Below are positions 22,030-33,680 of a DNA stretch of 64,000 nt, in pieces. Location: contig OY294068.1 in NCBI GenBank assembly GCA_958510875.1, positions 13,369,282-13,433,281 on the forward strand. The letters run 5' to 3'. The notes under the pieces were generated by a model. The model did no database searches, had not been told where the DNA came from, and worked only from the letters and a program-made list of their open reading frames with translations. Made by a program: the position numbers and the translations under genes. The stretch's first letter is position 1. Each line of letters starts with the position of its first letter. This DNA comes from Endomychus coccineus. Taxonomy: Eukaryota; Arthropoda; Insecta; Coleoptera; Endomychidae.

Positions 22030-22490
22030 GAGACGAATTTGGTTACATTTCAGAGCGTATTAAAAGACAATCCTTGGAGACGACCTAGGTCATCAAGGTA
22101 TCCTGACCACCAGGTGACAATTAAGAGTCTTGGTCACAACCGGCAATCTCAAGTTCCTCGCAAGTTACTTCCCATTCCAAAAGATAATTTCACGAATTCC
22201 CTGGAGACGGCTTTAGTACCAGGATGTCCTGAGCCCTCAGTGCATCGTAATTTGCATCTGGCACCGGAATCGTGATCATTGACACCAAAAACCTCCGAGA
22301 GATGATCTTGGTTGCGTTTCTCAGTCTATTAAAGAACACTCTCCAGAGATGACCTAGGTAACAAATTTCACTCCATTTTAGAAGATGTCACCAATTTCCT
22401 GGTGACAACGCGGGTACCAGGATGCCCTGTCCCCCATCTCCGTCGTTGCTCCAATCCGACTTCAGAATTAAGATCAGCGATCCCAAAAAT
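22030..22490. repeat. GC-richer duplicated segment
   Basis: Two diverged units of about 200-280 bp. TTGGTTACATTTCAGAG...GACGACCTAGGT at 22039 pairs with TTGGTTGCGTTTCTCAG...GATGACCTAGGT at about 22309; TAGTACCAGGATGTCCTGAG pairs with GGGTACCAGGATGCCCTGTC. Base composition differs clearly from the flanks. The 78-codon open frame at 22039 matches nothing I know. Confidence 0.55.
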
Positions 22491-23309
22491 CCTCGAGAAA
22501 GAAATTTTAGCCTCTTCCGGCTAAATTTGGTCACTTTTTTTTCACCTTGAGTTTTAGCTTCTGAAAGTGCATTCAAAAATATGCATTTTCCTTTGTACAA
22601 ATGCTAAAATGCATGTAAACAAAAACAAACTGGTAACATTTTAAAATACGTCAAAATCGGTTCAGCCGCTTTTTTGGCCTTTTACGGCTTTATTTCCTGG
22701 ACAATTTGTTTGATTTAATAATTTTCTGAGACCTCTTCAAAGATCGGCTGGTTGCACTGGTAACCAATGTTACACCAACGAATCAATGCAGCCTTGAAAT
22801 TGATTATTTTACACCTTATTGCTTATTGCTATCGTTGCAATTAATTGCTTTAAATTTCGCTCAGGTGAACTGCCAAAATTATTGACAAACATCAAGCATA
22901 GGGCTTGCGTTCATGGTACTGTAGGGGTAGGGAACACTGATTGACAATCTACAGAGTACGTAATTGTTCTTGAAAAGTCTGCAGCATTGTGTTCTTCTAT
23001 GGTACTTCTGGAAATATGAGTTTCGAACACTTCTGTAAGTTGAATGAAGATGCATTTGCCAAGTATATTATAGGACGGGTATCATCAATTGAATAACTGG
23101 AATAAAATGAAGAAAGGAGTTGAGGAAAGAAAACGGAATGATGAATAGGATTTAGTTATTAGATAGAAAAATGGGATGCCTCAAATAGTTGAGCAATCTC
23201 CAAAAAAGTAAAAATGTATGGAGTGTCTTGTTATTATTAAAATATGGGAGGAACGCGACTTGAACGATTGAATTACAATAGGTTAGTTTAAGTTCAGTGT
23301 ATCATTTTA
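22491..23309. other. Nothing recognised
   Basis: No supported coding frame, repeat or RNA. Confidence 0.3.
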
Positions 23310-23560
23310 ATAGAAACATGGCTCACTTAAGATTTTTCAAGTATAGAATCGGGATTGAAATCATTTGAGTTATTTGGGCTAGATAGAGACGGTACTGGCT
23401 CTTTGAAAATCCTAGGTGGTGGAATGTTAATAGCTGTCTGTGCTTTTCTGTGAACATGATTAAATTTCCTTTAGGAAGTGTAGAAGAACTTTTCATCGGC
23501 TTATCTCTAGGTGAAGATAAGGTAAATTCAAGCAATACACTACCTTTTAGAGCTTTTATT
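23310..23560 (+). pseudogene. LINE endonuclease fragment
   Basis: The plus strand reads ETWLT.DFSSIESGL, then GLDRDG and LGGGMLIAV, the R.DR...GGGvLIAV block of non-LTR endonucleases, then EELFIGLSLGEDK after a frame change. Only the N-terminal third of the domain is present. Confidence 0.6.
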
Positions 23561-23599
23561 TATTTTGGTAACATCACTAATAACATGTTAATGTTTTAA

Positions 23600-24335
23600 A
23601 ATCAATAGCAAGAGTATCATATAGATCTTCAAATAGTTCAAACAATTTACTTTTAAATAACAAAGATTTAATAGATGATATGGAAAAAAAGTGGAATATA
23701 CCAAATAACATGTGATTCTTGTCATGCTAAATATGTAGGGAGAACAAATAGAAATTTTAAAACTCGCTTGAAAGAACACATACGTTGCATGAATCTCAAA
23801 TCAGGCTTTTCTCACTTTGCCATCCATATTTTAGAAAATAATCACAAACTTAACACTGAAACAAAAATTTTACAATTTTACATACAGCTACCAAAGGATT
23901 ATATACCTTAACAATTTAGAACTTTTAGAAATACATAAATCTTTTAAAAACACACAAATCACTTTGAATTATAACCCAATTTTTTCAGCAATAATCTAAT
24001 TTAAAGTTTATAACAATATTCAATATTAAAATCATTTTATCAATTCACAGGAAACTATTTATTCTACTGAAAGTCCAAAGTTCTCTCTACTTAATCATTA
24101 ATTTCTTATAATTCCATAAATATCAAACTTTCAAGCACATCCATTTTTATAATAAGTTTTTTAATTTTTTACCCATTTGTTATCTAAAGTTACATATTCC
24201 TCACCATTAGAATAACTACTTTGTAGCTTTCTGAATTTCAACTGTTGGACATGTATTATATAAATCAAAAATGAAATTTTACACATAAACTTTAATTATC
24301 TGGAATTAAGCCATATGATAATAAATAATTTTATA
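23600..24335 (+). pseudogene. Penelope-like element C-terminus (GIY-YIG)
   Basis: Frame 23675-23911 reads SGIYQITCDSCHAKYVGRTN, then FKTRLKEHIR, the GIY-YIG nuclease with its Cys pair, then FAIHILENNHKL. Diverged 3' sequence follows, interrupted at 24336 by a MITE; the PLE probably resumes at 24868 and ends near 25070. The RT part is missing. Confidence 0.75.
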
Positions 24336-24867
24336 TGGAGTGTTTCAGTTTTTTCGTTCATAACTTCGGTAAACAATAGAACTTTCAAAAATAATAGGGT
24401 TCTTTCTTATAAAAATTTTTCTCTAAATCACTTCGTTTTCGAGATACGTGTTGACGTTTTGAATAATTATTACATTTTCTTCATTATCTTCTGAACAAAT
24501 GGAGATTTTCAGTTCAAACTTTGTAAATTTCAGTTTTACTGGATGAGAAATTTTTTTAGTGACGAAATGTTTTTGAGGCAAATACAGTAGCGTAGTTATG
24601 CGGTTTTGTACGCATTTAAGCCCCTTAAACTTCTACGCCAATAGTCGGAAATTATTATTGTGTACAAATTTTGAAACTTCCATTTATTTTCTATAAAAGA
24701 GTATTTCTGATAAATTTCACTTAAAGGCTTCCTGCTCGAGATATTTTGATTTTTCTAATCAGGGTTATCTTATGGAATTTCTTTTGAACCTTCAACAGTG
24801 ATTTAGAGAAAATTATTTTATTATTTTTAGAAGTTCTATCGTTTGGCGGAAAAACTGAAACATCCTG
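24336..24867. mobile_element. Tc1/mariner-type MITE, 532 bp
   Basis: Ends are inverted (TGGAGTGTTTCAGTTTTT and the inverse of CAGGATGTTTCAGTTTTT) and flanked by TA dinucleotides at 24334 and 24868. An internal ATTTTTCTCTAAATCACTTC string is shared with the palindromic MITE at 45281. No transposase. Confidence 0.65.
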
Positions 24868-25764
24868 TATATTAAATGTAAGTAAATTTTACAACTAATT
24901 AACAATTTACACTGTTATTAATTAAAAAATACTATTTTGATCAAATTTTGAAATAGAAATATTTTTACAACCGTTTTAACAAATTTTGATACATTTTTCT
25001 TTATCACAGCCATGCTTTATATATACCTGAGGATGAGGTGTAATAATTGACCACGAAACCTGCTAGTACAGATCTACAGAAAGAATGGATTGTGAGAATT
25101 AAACATTACAATAAACATTTTATAAGCTTTCTTAAGCTCAACTTTTTAAGATCAACCATCATCAACTTTTTTCCAAATACGGCTCTCTGTTTTTTTAATA
25201 CAAAATGTATATTTTCCATTCTACTCCCACTGATGTATCTATCACAGGTGATGGTTCGATCGCGTTTCATATAATTTTCAGCACTCAAGATTTCTAAAAA
25301 AAAAGTGCGAGCCTGCGTTAGTGAGAAATTAGTGGAATTGGGCAGCCTAATGCTTCAGGAGTCTCTAAAGTTGAATTCTTGGAAATTCTCGGTGATGACA
25401 TTCCGCCAGGCATCACATAAGGCATCTTCAGGGCTGGTTAAGACTTGAAATAGAGGAATAAGTTTCAGTTCAAGATGCAACTCTGCTCTGAAGATTCCAT
25501 GTATAATGGTGCAAGTCTTTGTTTGCGTCTGCGTTTTATTCATCATATTTTTTTACAGGAAAATTGACTTTTGACAATGTAAGAGATGGAGAGTTTTTTC
25601 TGTCGAAGTCCTTATAACCTTTTATGAGAAATAATTTTAAAAGAAGTTCAAAATTTGTTAAAATATATTGGTTCAGTCAAGAAATCACTACGTCTTGTTT
25701 TAACCAGTAATGCTTTCCATGCTATTTTTCACCGTATGCCTTCTTGGAAGTTACTGAGATCTAA
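24868..25764. other. PLE 3' tail and decayed repeats
   Basis: At about 25030-25075 a hammerhead-like string (CTGAGGATGAGG...CACGAAACC...AGTA) ends the PLE fragment. A second CTGAAGATGCC string lies on the minus strand near 25410-25430. Neither has a convincing stem I. Confidence 0.35.
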
Positions 25765-26214
25765 TCAAAGAGCTTCCATGCCTTTCAGATGGGTTAATAT
25801 TTGCCTGATCCTCAACATGAAAGAGTCAACGTCGCACGTTAGATTCGCGAAAGCTTTCGCCCCCTCTTCTCCATCTTCGCAATTCAAAAGGGGATTATCG
25901 ACAAGTACTGATTTTTCAGTATATTTGATTTTCAGTAATACGAATCCCATGATCATGCCAAACTTTGCATATTTCTTCCAGTGCTCTCTAAAGGTATGCT
26001 TCGGGAAAACTTTGTCCACTTCACATTCCAATTCTGATAGAAAAGTTGAAAGAGTTTGATGGTAAATATCCATATACAGGCTGAGATTGTTAAATATCTC
26101 AGCGGAAGCTCCAGAGTATAATGCATAAGACAGGTCCAATACGGGCGATCCAATTGTATTCAATTGCCAATCTATAATTCGCATATCCGTTAGGCATTTT
26201 CCTTTCTCGTTGTG
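25765..26214 (-). CDS. Ecdysteroid-kinase-like gene C, exon 2
   Basis: The C-terminal 149 residues of kinase C. The acceptor AATTGTTTCAG is followed by HNEKGKCLTDMRIIDWQ; the Asp at residue 272 of the joined protein is the metal-binding one. TIGSPVLDLSYALYSG follows, then the helical C-lobe (FREHWKKYAKFGMIMGFVLL). It is phase 0 with exon 1 at 29757. The open frame extends upstream to 26259 into the intron; that part is not homologous to the paralogues and is excluded. Confidence 0.9.
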   Translation of the reverse strand, partial: HNEKGKCLTDMRIIDWQLNTIGSPVLDLSYALYSGASAEIFNNLSLYMDIYHQTLSTFLSELECEVDKVFPKHTFREHWKKYAKFGMIMGFVLLKIKYTEKSVLVDNPLLNCEDGEEGAKAFANLTCDVDSFMLRIRQILTHLKGMEAL

Positions 26215-26335
26215 CTGAAACAATTTTGAGTTACTCTTAATCGCTCTCCAAATAACCAATTAGATGTTTCATTCTATTTATTATTTTAACAGTTTATGTC
26301 TAAATCTATAAAATGAGTTACAAATTGAAATAAAA

Positions 26336-26700
26336 TTGGCAATGCACACTAAGTATCTCGGTATTATAATTGATGTTCATCTGAAATGAAATTTTCATAT
26401 ACATTAAATAGTTCAGAAATTGAGGAACATGCCTTATAAATGTAAACATTTAAAAGAAGTTCTAGACTTAAGACATTTGAAAACTTTATATTATTAGCTA
26501 GTAGAATCGCATCTATGGTATGGATTGCTATCTTGGGGTGGCGTGATGACCAAAAGTCACATACACTCATTAGAAATTATACAGAAACGGATTAATCATG
26601 TATTGCTTAAAGAATCGCTTTATTGTACGACAGATAATTTATTTAAGAATTCAAAACTGTTAGACATCAGTTTTACGGAGAGAGTACCTCAAAAAAAATT
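26336..26700 (+). pseudogene. LINE RT C-terminal fragment
   Basis: The plus strand reads KYLGIIIDVHLK, then LWYGLLSWGGVMTKSHI, IIQKRINHVLLK and DNLFKNSKLLDI. This is the thumb/connection pattern (YLGi.iD..L.W; WG; lQKr.iR) of CR1/Jockey-type RTs. Stops interrupt it. It lies in the intron of kinase C. Confidence 0.68.
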
Positions 26701-26745
26701 TACAAATTTAAATTCACATAACATAATAAACGGTAATACAATATA

Positions 26746-29047
26746 CAGGATGTCCTCGAACTGCGTGGCTAAAATAAAACCGAAGATTCTTTGATTCGAA
26801 TAAAATTTGATGAGCCTTTTTACTTTTGCCTCAAGTGTCTTGTTTACCCGGTAGAGGGCTTCAAAGTTGCAAAAATAATTTTGTTTTTTCGGTATAACTT
26901 GAGAACGTAATGGAGGACTTTTACAATATTTGGCAGGTGAGTTACTGTCAATAATAGCCGTTCTTGAGAGCGGAGCATAGAGCCTTAGATACCATAGAAA
27001 TGGCTCTAACTTGAGGATGTAACGGGAAAAGTGTCCAGAACTTTTTTGTGGTCAATGTAATTCACTCTATATTTTTTACGTAGATAGCATATCTAATTGG
27101 AAAACTTTTCTTACTCTTAGAAAATTTTGATAAAATGAACGGATTAGCTTGAAAAAAATAATTTTCGAGTCTCTGCAATTTTGGCTTACTAATTTTACTT
27201 GATTAAAATACCTTAGTTGCCTTTGCTTTTCTAATGTCATTTTGGCATTTGGAGAATTTATTCTCAAAACTATCAGTTTTTACTTTGCTTTCCGTAAAAA
27301 TTTTATAAAATTATGGCTTAAAATTTCACTAACACTGAAATGGTTAATATCTCGGTAAAACACGAATAATAAAAACAATAGAAATGGGGAAACGATGTGA
27401 TTATTTAGGAAAAACAAATGCTAAATTAAAAGAAACAACAAAACTTTTTGGGAAATCGCTAAGGCATCAACTGTTCGAAATGTTGCCCATTTTCCTGAAT
27501 ACACAAATTAATTCGTTTCAAGAAATTGGATTGAACTCTGGCTAGTACTTCAGGATCATTCTTCAATAAATCCGCTTCATGATTAATTCGTTGCAACAAT
27601 TCCTCTCGTGTGTTTACTGGAGCTGCATAAACTTTCGACTTCAAAGCGCCCCATAGAAAGAAGTCGCAGGTCGTCAAATCAGGGGAGCGGGCCGGCCAGT
27701 TCACTGGTGCATCGTGTCCTCTACCTATCCAGCGATCTGGATATTCCGCATTCAAATGTCGCCTCACAGCTAATGTGAAATGAGGAGGTGCACCATCATG
27801 GATAAACCAGGCCACGACGAATGTGTAAGGGCAAGTCTTCCAACAGTTCAAGTAGCCTTTGTTCCAAAAAGTTCAAGTAGTTCTCCCCGTTCAATCGATC
27901 GGGTATAACGGTAGGGCCAATAATAAAGTTATCCACAATTCCAACCCAAACATTGATTTTAGTTTGATTCTGAAAATATGTAACTTCCGTTTCATGAGGA
28001 TTTTCATCAGCATAGAAATGTTCATTATGGAGGTTAAAAAGTCCACATCTCGTGAAAGTATCTTCGTCCGTGAACAGAATTCTTCTACAAAAATTGGGGT
28101 TTGCGTTTTGTCTTTGGACAATAAGCCGACAGAAATCTAGCCGATGACCTGGATCCATGGGCAATAAGTCTTGAACTGTTTTAATATGATAGGGATACAA
28201 CAGTTCTTCTTTCAGTACATTATGAACTAATGATTTTGAGTAGTGTGCTCATCCCAGGTTCAGTATCAACCGCTTCCAGTATCGCTTCTTCGAGCTCTAA
28301 CGTCCTTCTTGTCCGTCTGCGTCCAGTTTCTCTGCGATTTGCTTCAAATTTGCCAGTTTCGCGAAGGTTTGCCGATTTGGAATTCTGCGATGCGGATATC
28401 TTTCCCTTCTCCGGCCATTGCAACGACAAAGTCCATAAATCAATAACATATCAACCATTTCAGTGTTAGTGAAATTTTGAGCCATAATTTTATAAAATTT
28501 TTACGGAAAGCAAAGTAAAAACTGACAGTTTTGAGAATGAATTCTTCAAATGCCAAAATGACATTAGAAAAGCAAAGGCAACTAAGGTATTTTAATCAAG
28601 TAAAATTAGTAAGCCAAAATTGCAGAGACTCGAAAATTTCTCAAGCTAATCCGTTGATTTTATCAAAATTTTCTAAGAGTAATGAAAGTTTTCAAATTAG
28701 ATAAGCTATCTACATACAAAATATCGAGTGAATTACATTGACCACAAAAAAGTTCTGGACACTTTTCCCGTTACATCCTCAAGTTTGAGCCATTTCTATG
28801 GTCTCTAAGGCTCTGTGCTCCACTCTCAAAAATGGCCATTGTGGACAGTAACTCACCTGCTAAATATTGTAAAAGTTCTTCATCACGTTCTCAAGTTATA
28901 CCGAAAAAACAAAACTATTTTTGCAATTTTGAAGCCCTCTACCGGGTAAACAAGACACTTGAGGCAAAAGTAAAAAGGCTCATCAACTTTTTCTCGAATC
29001 AAAGAATCTTCGGCTTTATTTTTGCCACGCAGTTCGAGGACACCCTG
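26746..29047 (-). mobile_element. Tc1/mariner element, DD41D-like, copy 1
   Basis: A 2,302-bp element with ends CAGGATGTCCTCGAACTGCG and the inverse of CAGGGTGTCCTCGAACTGCG, flanked by TA at 26744-26745 and 29048-29049. Its terminal inverted repeats are about 605 bp (26746-27356 and 28443-29047). They run past the start codon of the transposase, so the first dozen codons exist in both arms. It is inserted in the intron of kinase C. Confidence 0.88.
27459..28485 (-). pseudogene. DD41D-like transposase, copy 1 (broken)
   Basis: Starts MAQNFTNTEMVDMLLIYGLC, a DUF4817-type DNA-binding head. It shifts frame near NRQTFAK/NLRETGKFEANR, then carries YPYHIKTVQDLLPMDPGHR, ILFTDEDTF (first catalytic Asp), HDGAPPHF (second) and PARSPDLTTCDFF (third). 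The gap between the last two is 43 residues, two more than in DD41D relatives. All three Asp survive in this copy. The same early frameshift occurs in the copy at 41817, so the lesion predates their separation. Confidence 0.85.
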
Positions 29048-29094
29048 TATAATTATAATTAACAATAATTGTAGTCATTTAAATAAAACTTTTC

Positions 29095-29505
29095 TTGGTT
29101 AACTATTGTTACAAAGGCACTTTTGACACTTCTCTCTTCGCGAAAGCGTTGATCAAGTCGTCAAATTTGAAGGTTCTGAAAATATCGCTATTGTTACTCA
29201 AACGCGCGAGATTATTGAGGCGTTTTTGGCTCATTGCCATTCGCAATCTGTTTTTTATTATTTTTAACTTTGAAAAGGATCTTTCAGTCATACAGCTAGT
29301 GATCATCAGAACAAGATATATTTTTAACATCATGTGAACATTATGCACCTGTTTTTTGTATTATCAACGCGAACATGAAATGTTCACGGCTAAAGTATCG
29401 GCCTTTTTCTGCTGCAAACTGTTTGTAAAATTCTGCAAATTGAACAAACTCGACCCTAAGATTTTCGTCGACATCGTCCTTGTAAATCTCTTGTAATGTA
29501 AAATA
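29095..29505 (-). pseudogene. hAT transposase C-terminal fragment
   Basis: The minus strand reads TERSFSKLKIIKNRLRMAMS, then QKRLNNLARLS and FDDLINAFAKRE, the hAT dimerisation region (ERsFSkLk.iKnrLR). An upstream frame holds EIYKDDVDENLRVEFVQFAE and FYKQFAAEKG. It abuts the right end of the Tc1/mariner element at 29047. Confidence 0.75.
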
Positions 29506-29756
29506 AATAATTAAAATATGTTAATATAAAATTACTCAAAAATTATGAATTTGTTACTATAATAACAAAATCATCATTTTTGTTGAAAGCCAAATTTTTT
29601 AAAAATATGTTATACTTGGTGGGGGCACGTGAGCTGCCGCCCACTCTGCCCACTCCTAAATCCGGCCCTGAGTAGACTAATAATTTACGATCATTATTTT
29701 TGTTCATGTTCCAAAGAAGCATTATAGATTTTATTTAATGATTAAATCGTACTCAC

Positions 29757-30527
29757 CTCATACTTGAAAAGCATGTTGTTGGACCAACAATCGCCATGTA
29801 GAATACAAGAATATTCTTCCTTGAAGTTAAGGATGTCCAGTAAAGTATTAACACAATTTTTTTGATAATCTCTCACGATTTCCACGAATTCGGAATCGAC
29901 GTTACTATCCAAATTATCACAAATCGTGTCGAATGTTCCTTGTGCGATGTATTTAGAATGATCCCCACTAAGAATTGCACCTAAAATATTTGGCAAACTC
30001 GACTCCAACTTGAGATAATCATCGGGAGCTTTTGTCTTCATCGCCAGGGAGAGTGCGTGAAATCTTGCGTATTTTGAAAATATAAGACGAACGTGATCGT
30101 CATCCAATGCTTTTTTCTTATTCAGAAGCTCGAAATTTGAGGATTTCAAATTCTCCATGATCACATATTCGTGCCCATTTTTCACGGACGATGCGTAAAA
30201 TTTTGGTATCGAGTCAAAAAGTTGTTCAACACCTCTTTCAATCTGGAAGGCTATTAGCTTAGGACACACGTTGCTGTAGAAATTTATTTCGTTTTCATAC
30301 ATTTTTCCAATTGAATAACTCTCACGCATCTTTTCATTTCCATTTGAAAGCTTTACGATTAGATTCAATTTTTTCCTACTGGTTTTCTCAGTTACCGTTA
30401 CAGTAATTATGTCGCCACAAAATCCATTACCAAGTTCACTACCTTTGTTTATTATTATATCCGGGTCACGAAAATTCTGCTGGTGTGAAATGCTCTTGAT
30501 AATGTTTTTTAAACTTAAATCGTTCAT
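29757..30527 (-). CDS. Ecdysteroid-kinase-like gene C, exon 1
   Basis: The N-terminal 257 residues, from MNDLSLKNIIKSI. Motifs: LIVKL (Lys 59), YVIMENLK ending at residue 128, CILHGDCWSNNMLFKYE at 241-257, then donor GAG|GTGAGT. With exon 2 at 25765-26214 it forms a 406-residue kinase. The intron is 3,542 bp and holds a LINE fragment, a 2.3-kb Tc1/mariner element and a hAT remnant. This gene is most similar by eye to B and D. The start is shared by position with its paralogues. Confidence 0.9.
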
Positions 30528-30842
30528 TTTGGTTTTTTATTTTGATTGTATATACGTATTGTGATGCAAACACACTACTTGGATGTATATCTCAAAAGAA
30601 CTGTTGCCGCTAAGAATATATTATTATGTTCTTCACTAATATCCCTACTAAACTTGACCGTTCTTGAGAGAAAGTTGTTCGTCGATGATACTTTTGCTTA
30701 ATGTTTCAATAAATAATGAATATGTAATAGGAGTATTTTATTTAGGTTTCTTTACAATATCTTATCACAATAGAGCTCAAGCAAATAAAAAATAATAATA
30801 TTCCACATTCACCAAATAAGTAATGAGATGATCTTATTCACT

Positions 30843-31292
30843 TCAAAGGGCATCGATGCTCTTTAGATGCTTCAATACTTGTCTAACCCTTGACATGAAA
30901 CCATCTACATCACAAGTTAGATTCGTATAAGTTTGTGCCCACTCTTTTCCACCTTCACCTTCTAGAAGGGGATTGTCGACAAGTTCTGTTTTCTCTGTAA
31001 ATTTGATTTTCATCAATAAGAATCCCATGAGCATGCCATATTTTGCGTATTTCTTCCAGTGCTCTCGGAAGATATGTTTGGGGTAAACTTCGCTCACGTT
31101 ACATTTCAATTCAGATAGAGAACTTGTAAGAGTCTCATAGTAAATGTCTGTATACAGACTGACATTGCTCAATACCTCATCGGAAGTTCCTGAGTATAAA
31201 GAGTAAGACAAATCCAAAACAGGCGATCCAATTCTACCTAATTGCCAGTCGATGATTCGCAAATCCGTTAGAAGTTTTCTTTCTCCATTGTG
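30843..31292 (-). CDS. Ecdysteroid-kinase-like gene D, exon 2
   Basis: The C-terminal 149 residues of kinase D. The acceptor AAAATTCCAG is followed by HNGERKLLTDLRIIDWQ (metal Asp, residue 271), RIGSPVLDLSYSLYSG and KHIFREHWKKYAKYGMLMGF. Only 315 bp separate it from the start of gene C. Its exon 1 must be the next kinase exon upstream on this strand, at 44221-44988. Phase and sequence fit and no other candidate lies between, but the 12.9-kb intron makes the join an inference. Confidence 0.85.
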   Translation of the reverse strand, partial: HNGERKLLTDLRIIDWQLGRIGSPVLDLSYSLYSGTSDEVLSNVSLYTDIYYETLTSSLSELKCNVSEVYPKHIFREHWKKYAKYGMLMGFLLMKIKFTEKTELVDNPLLEGEGGKEWAQTYTNLTCDVDGFMSRVRQVLKHLKSIDAL

Positions 31293-31395
31293 CTGGAATT
31301 TTAATAATACATATCATTATGTTTCATTTTACTAAACAGAATCCATATTCACAATATATGAATATGTGCATTGATTCACCAAGATGTCACTAATA

Positions 31396-31946
31396 TACGA
31401 GAGCAAGGTGAAAAGTTTCTAAAAAATGAAACAAGAAATGATTTATTTCGGCAAAACTTATTCTATTTCGCAACGCAATCTCCTTCTAATTTTTCGATCC
31501 TGTCCGGATAATACGAGTTCGGCAATCCTTCAAAATAGGCGTTTGTTTCAGCGATGACCTGCATAATATACGCCGGTGATCGTTTTGCCCTTTCCAAGGT
31601 AATCGATATGGACGATACTGAGTGCATCCCAAAAAACTGTCACTTTTGGCTTTGATTCGTCAAGACAAATCCACTGTTTCGACTGTTCTTTGGTTTCTGG
31701 TGTGTTGTGATGGATCCATGTTTCGTCCACGGCGCAAAAAGTCCTTCTTATCGTGCTTGAACATCGCCATACACTGCTTTGAAGTTGTCAAACGGTCACG
31801 CTTGTTGCCAACAGAGAGCTAATGTGGCATCCACCTAGCAGATATTTTTCTCATATTTAAAATGTTCCATACCCAATCGGTTGAGATGCCTGTAGCCTCA
31901 GCTTTCTCGTGTACTTTAACTCGCGCCGATTGTCCAATATTTCACC
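31396..31946 (-). pseudogene. Mariner (DD34D) transposon, copy 1, downstream part
   Basis: The minus strand carries TMDETWIHHNTPETKEQSKQ, then TVFWDA and HIDYLGKGKTITGVYYA, unmistakable mariner transposase (irritans/mellifera-like). A large internal deletion removes the segment with the last catalytic Asp. The element is interrupted at 31947 by a MITE and resumes at 33681. The end at 31396 starts TACGAGAGCAAGGTG. Confidence 0.8.
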
Positions 31947-33672
31947 CAAAGAGTTCTATATATAGAGTAGACTACTAAGCCTTTCACTGGTAAAGTTGAT
32001 GGACATACTGCGCTCTCACTCGCACGATGATGTGCGCGCGTTATACTCTTATTCTTGTATTCTTATACTGTTTGTGATAGAAGGTGAGACCATGCGAGTG
32101 AGAGCGCACTACGAGCGCACTGAATGTGCGAGAAGGACAGAAAGTTCAGCTACTTACCAGCGCTTTCCTATGCTCAACACACTACATGTCTACTCTATAC
32201 AGGATGTTCCATCTCAGACGAGCCACCCCGTATATTTCTTATCCCATAGTGGGTGGAAAAATCTCCCGAAACACGTCGAATGATTTTGTTTGGGGGACAT
32301 CTTTTGACGTATATTTGAGACTTGAACGAGCAACCCCCTAATAGGGGGCGCTTCAACCCCTCAAAAGTGAATAGGGGAAAGGGGTTGAGTGATATGTCAT
32401 TTGGAAGGTCTTGGAAGCCTCTTTACAACGGTGTATGAAAAACGTAAATTTGATGAACCGTTTTCGCCAAAAATAATTTTTTGCTCGAATGCGCCACCTT
32501 GAATATTCAGGTTATTTGTACAATGTACAAGCTCATTTTTATTAAGCCTTTTTTACAAACTTAAACAATCTTCAAAAAATCACATTCGTAAAAAAAATTG
32601 AATTGTGTTGTCATGCTTATAATAAAAAAAATTAAATCTGCGTGTTTAAATCGATCCCAATCATCATCATTTAATTCCTGAATTAATTTAATTTTGTACG
32701 GATGGAACCGTTAGATTGGCTAATACCGGAAGCAGCAGAAAGTTGTCGTACAGATTGCGTGTTTGGTATAAGTTGGACATGTCCCAATACCGCCACAGCT
32801 GCTCCTTCATCATTAACAATTCCAATGGGTGCCCTTTTTTATCCATTACTGAACCCATCTTCACAAATTTTGAAATCAATTCCATTACGTACTCATGGCG
32901 AACGCTACGTTCAGGATGGTTTTCGTTAAATATCCTTGCAGCCGCTCGGGCATAATTTTAATTTTGGTAATAAAGGCTAACCAGCTCAACACGTTCTTGC
33001 AATGTGTACACAATATTTTTTAAAATTTTAAACAAATCAGCAAAGTAGTAACTCAACAGATTGATTGAAATCATGAAATGATCGAAGAAACGTTAAAACC
33101 AGATAAACACCTTCTAAGAACAAAAAATGAAGGCAACATAAGGAAATGTTTTGCTGTTTTTTTATTTTTTAGTTTGAGAGAATGTATTTTTGTATGGAAG
33201 TCAATGGAGGACAATTTGAACATTTGATTTAAACACGCAGATTTAATTTTTTTCTTTGTAAGCATGACAACACAATTCAATTTTTTTACGAATGAGATTT
33301 TTTGAAGATTGTTTAAGTTTGTGAAAAAGGCTTAATAAAAATGAGCTTGTACATTGTACAAATAACCAAACTATTCAAGGTGGCGCATTCGAGCAACAAA
33401 ATTAATTTATACGTTTTTCGTACACCGTTGTAAAGAGGCTTCCAAGACCTTTCAAATGACGTATCACTTAGCCCCTCTCCCCCATTCAATTTTGAAGGGT
33501 TAAAGCGCCCCCTATCAGGGGATTGCTCGTTCAAACCTCAAATATACGTCAAAAGATGTCTCCCAAACAAAATCATTCGAAGTGTTTCGGGAGATTTTTC
33601 CACTCGCTATGGGATAAGAAATATACGGGGTGGCTCGTCTGAGATGGAACACCTTGTATATAGAACGCTTTG
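31947..33672. mobile_element. 8-bp-TSD MITE (hAT/P-like), copy 1, itself interrupted
   Basis: Ends CAAAGAGTTCTATATA and the inverse of CAAAGCGTTCTATATA. Flanks ATTTCACC (31939-31946) and ATTACACC (33673-33680) match 7 of 8. A relative is at 60458-60732. A Tc1/mariner element (32200-33656) sits inside its right inverted repeat. About 31990-32150 is GC-richer, with GCGCACT/AGTGCGC-like inverted strings. Confidence 0.7.
32200..33656 (-). mobile_element. Tc1/mariner element with ~430-bp inverted repeats and a transposase N-terminus
   Basis: A 1,457-bp element with ends CAGGATGTTCCATCTCAGAC and the inverse of CAAGGTGTTCCATCTCAGAC, flanked by TA (32198-32199, 33657-33658). Arms of about 430 bp frame a centre (about 32650-33010) whose minus strand reads RVELVSLYYQN, NENHPERSVRHEYVMELISK and GSVMDKKGHPL. 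That is the helix-turn-helix head of a Tc1/mariner-family transposase; the catalytic domain is deleted. Confidence 0.82.
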
Positions 33673-33680
33673 ATTACACC

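Noticed and set aside
22039..22275. 78-residue frame in GC-richer block
   Set aside because: Open only in one of two repeat units and without a domain.
25030..25075. Hammerhead-like string at the end of the 23.6-kb PLE
   Set aside because: CTGAGGA and GAAA are present, but stem II is only 3 bp and no stem I pairs; too weak to call.
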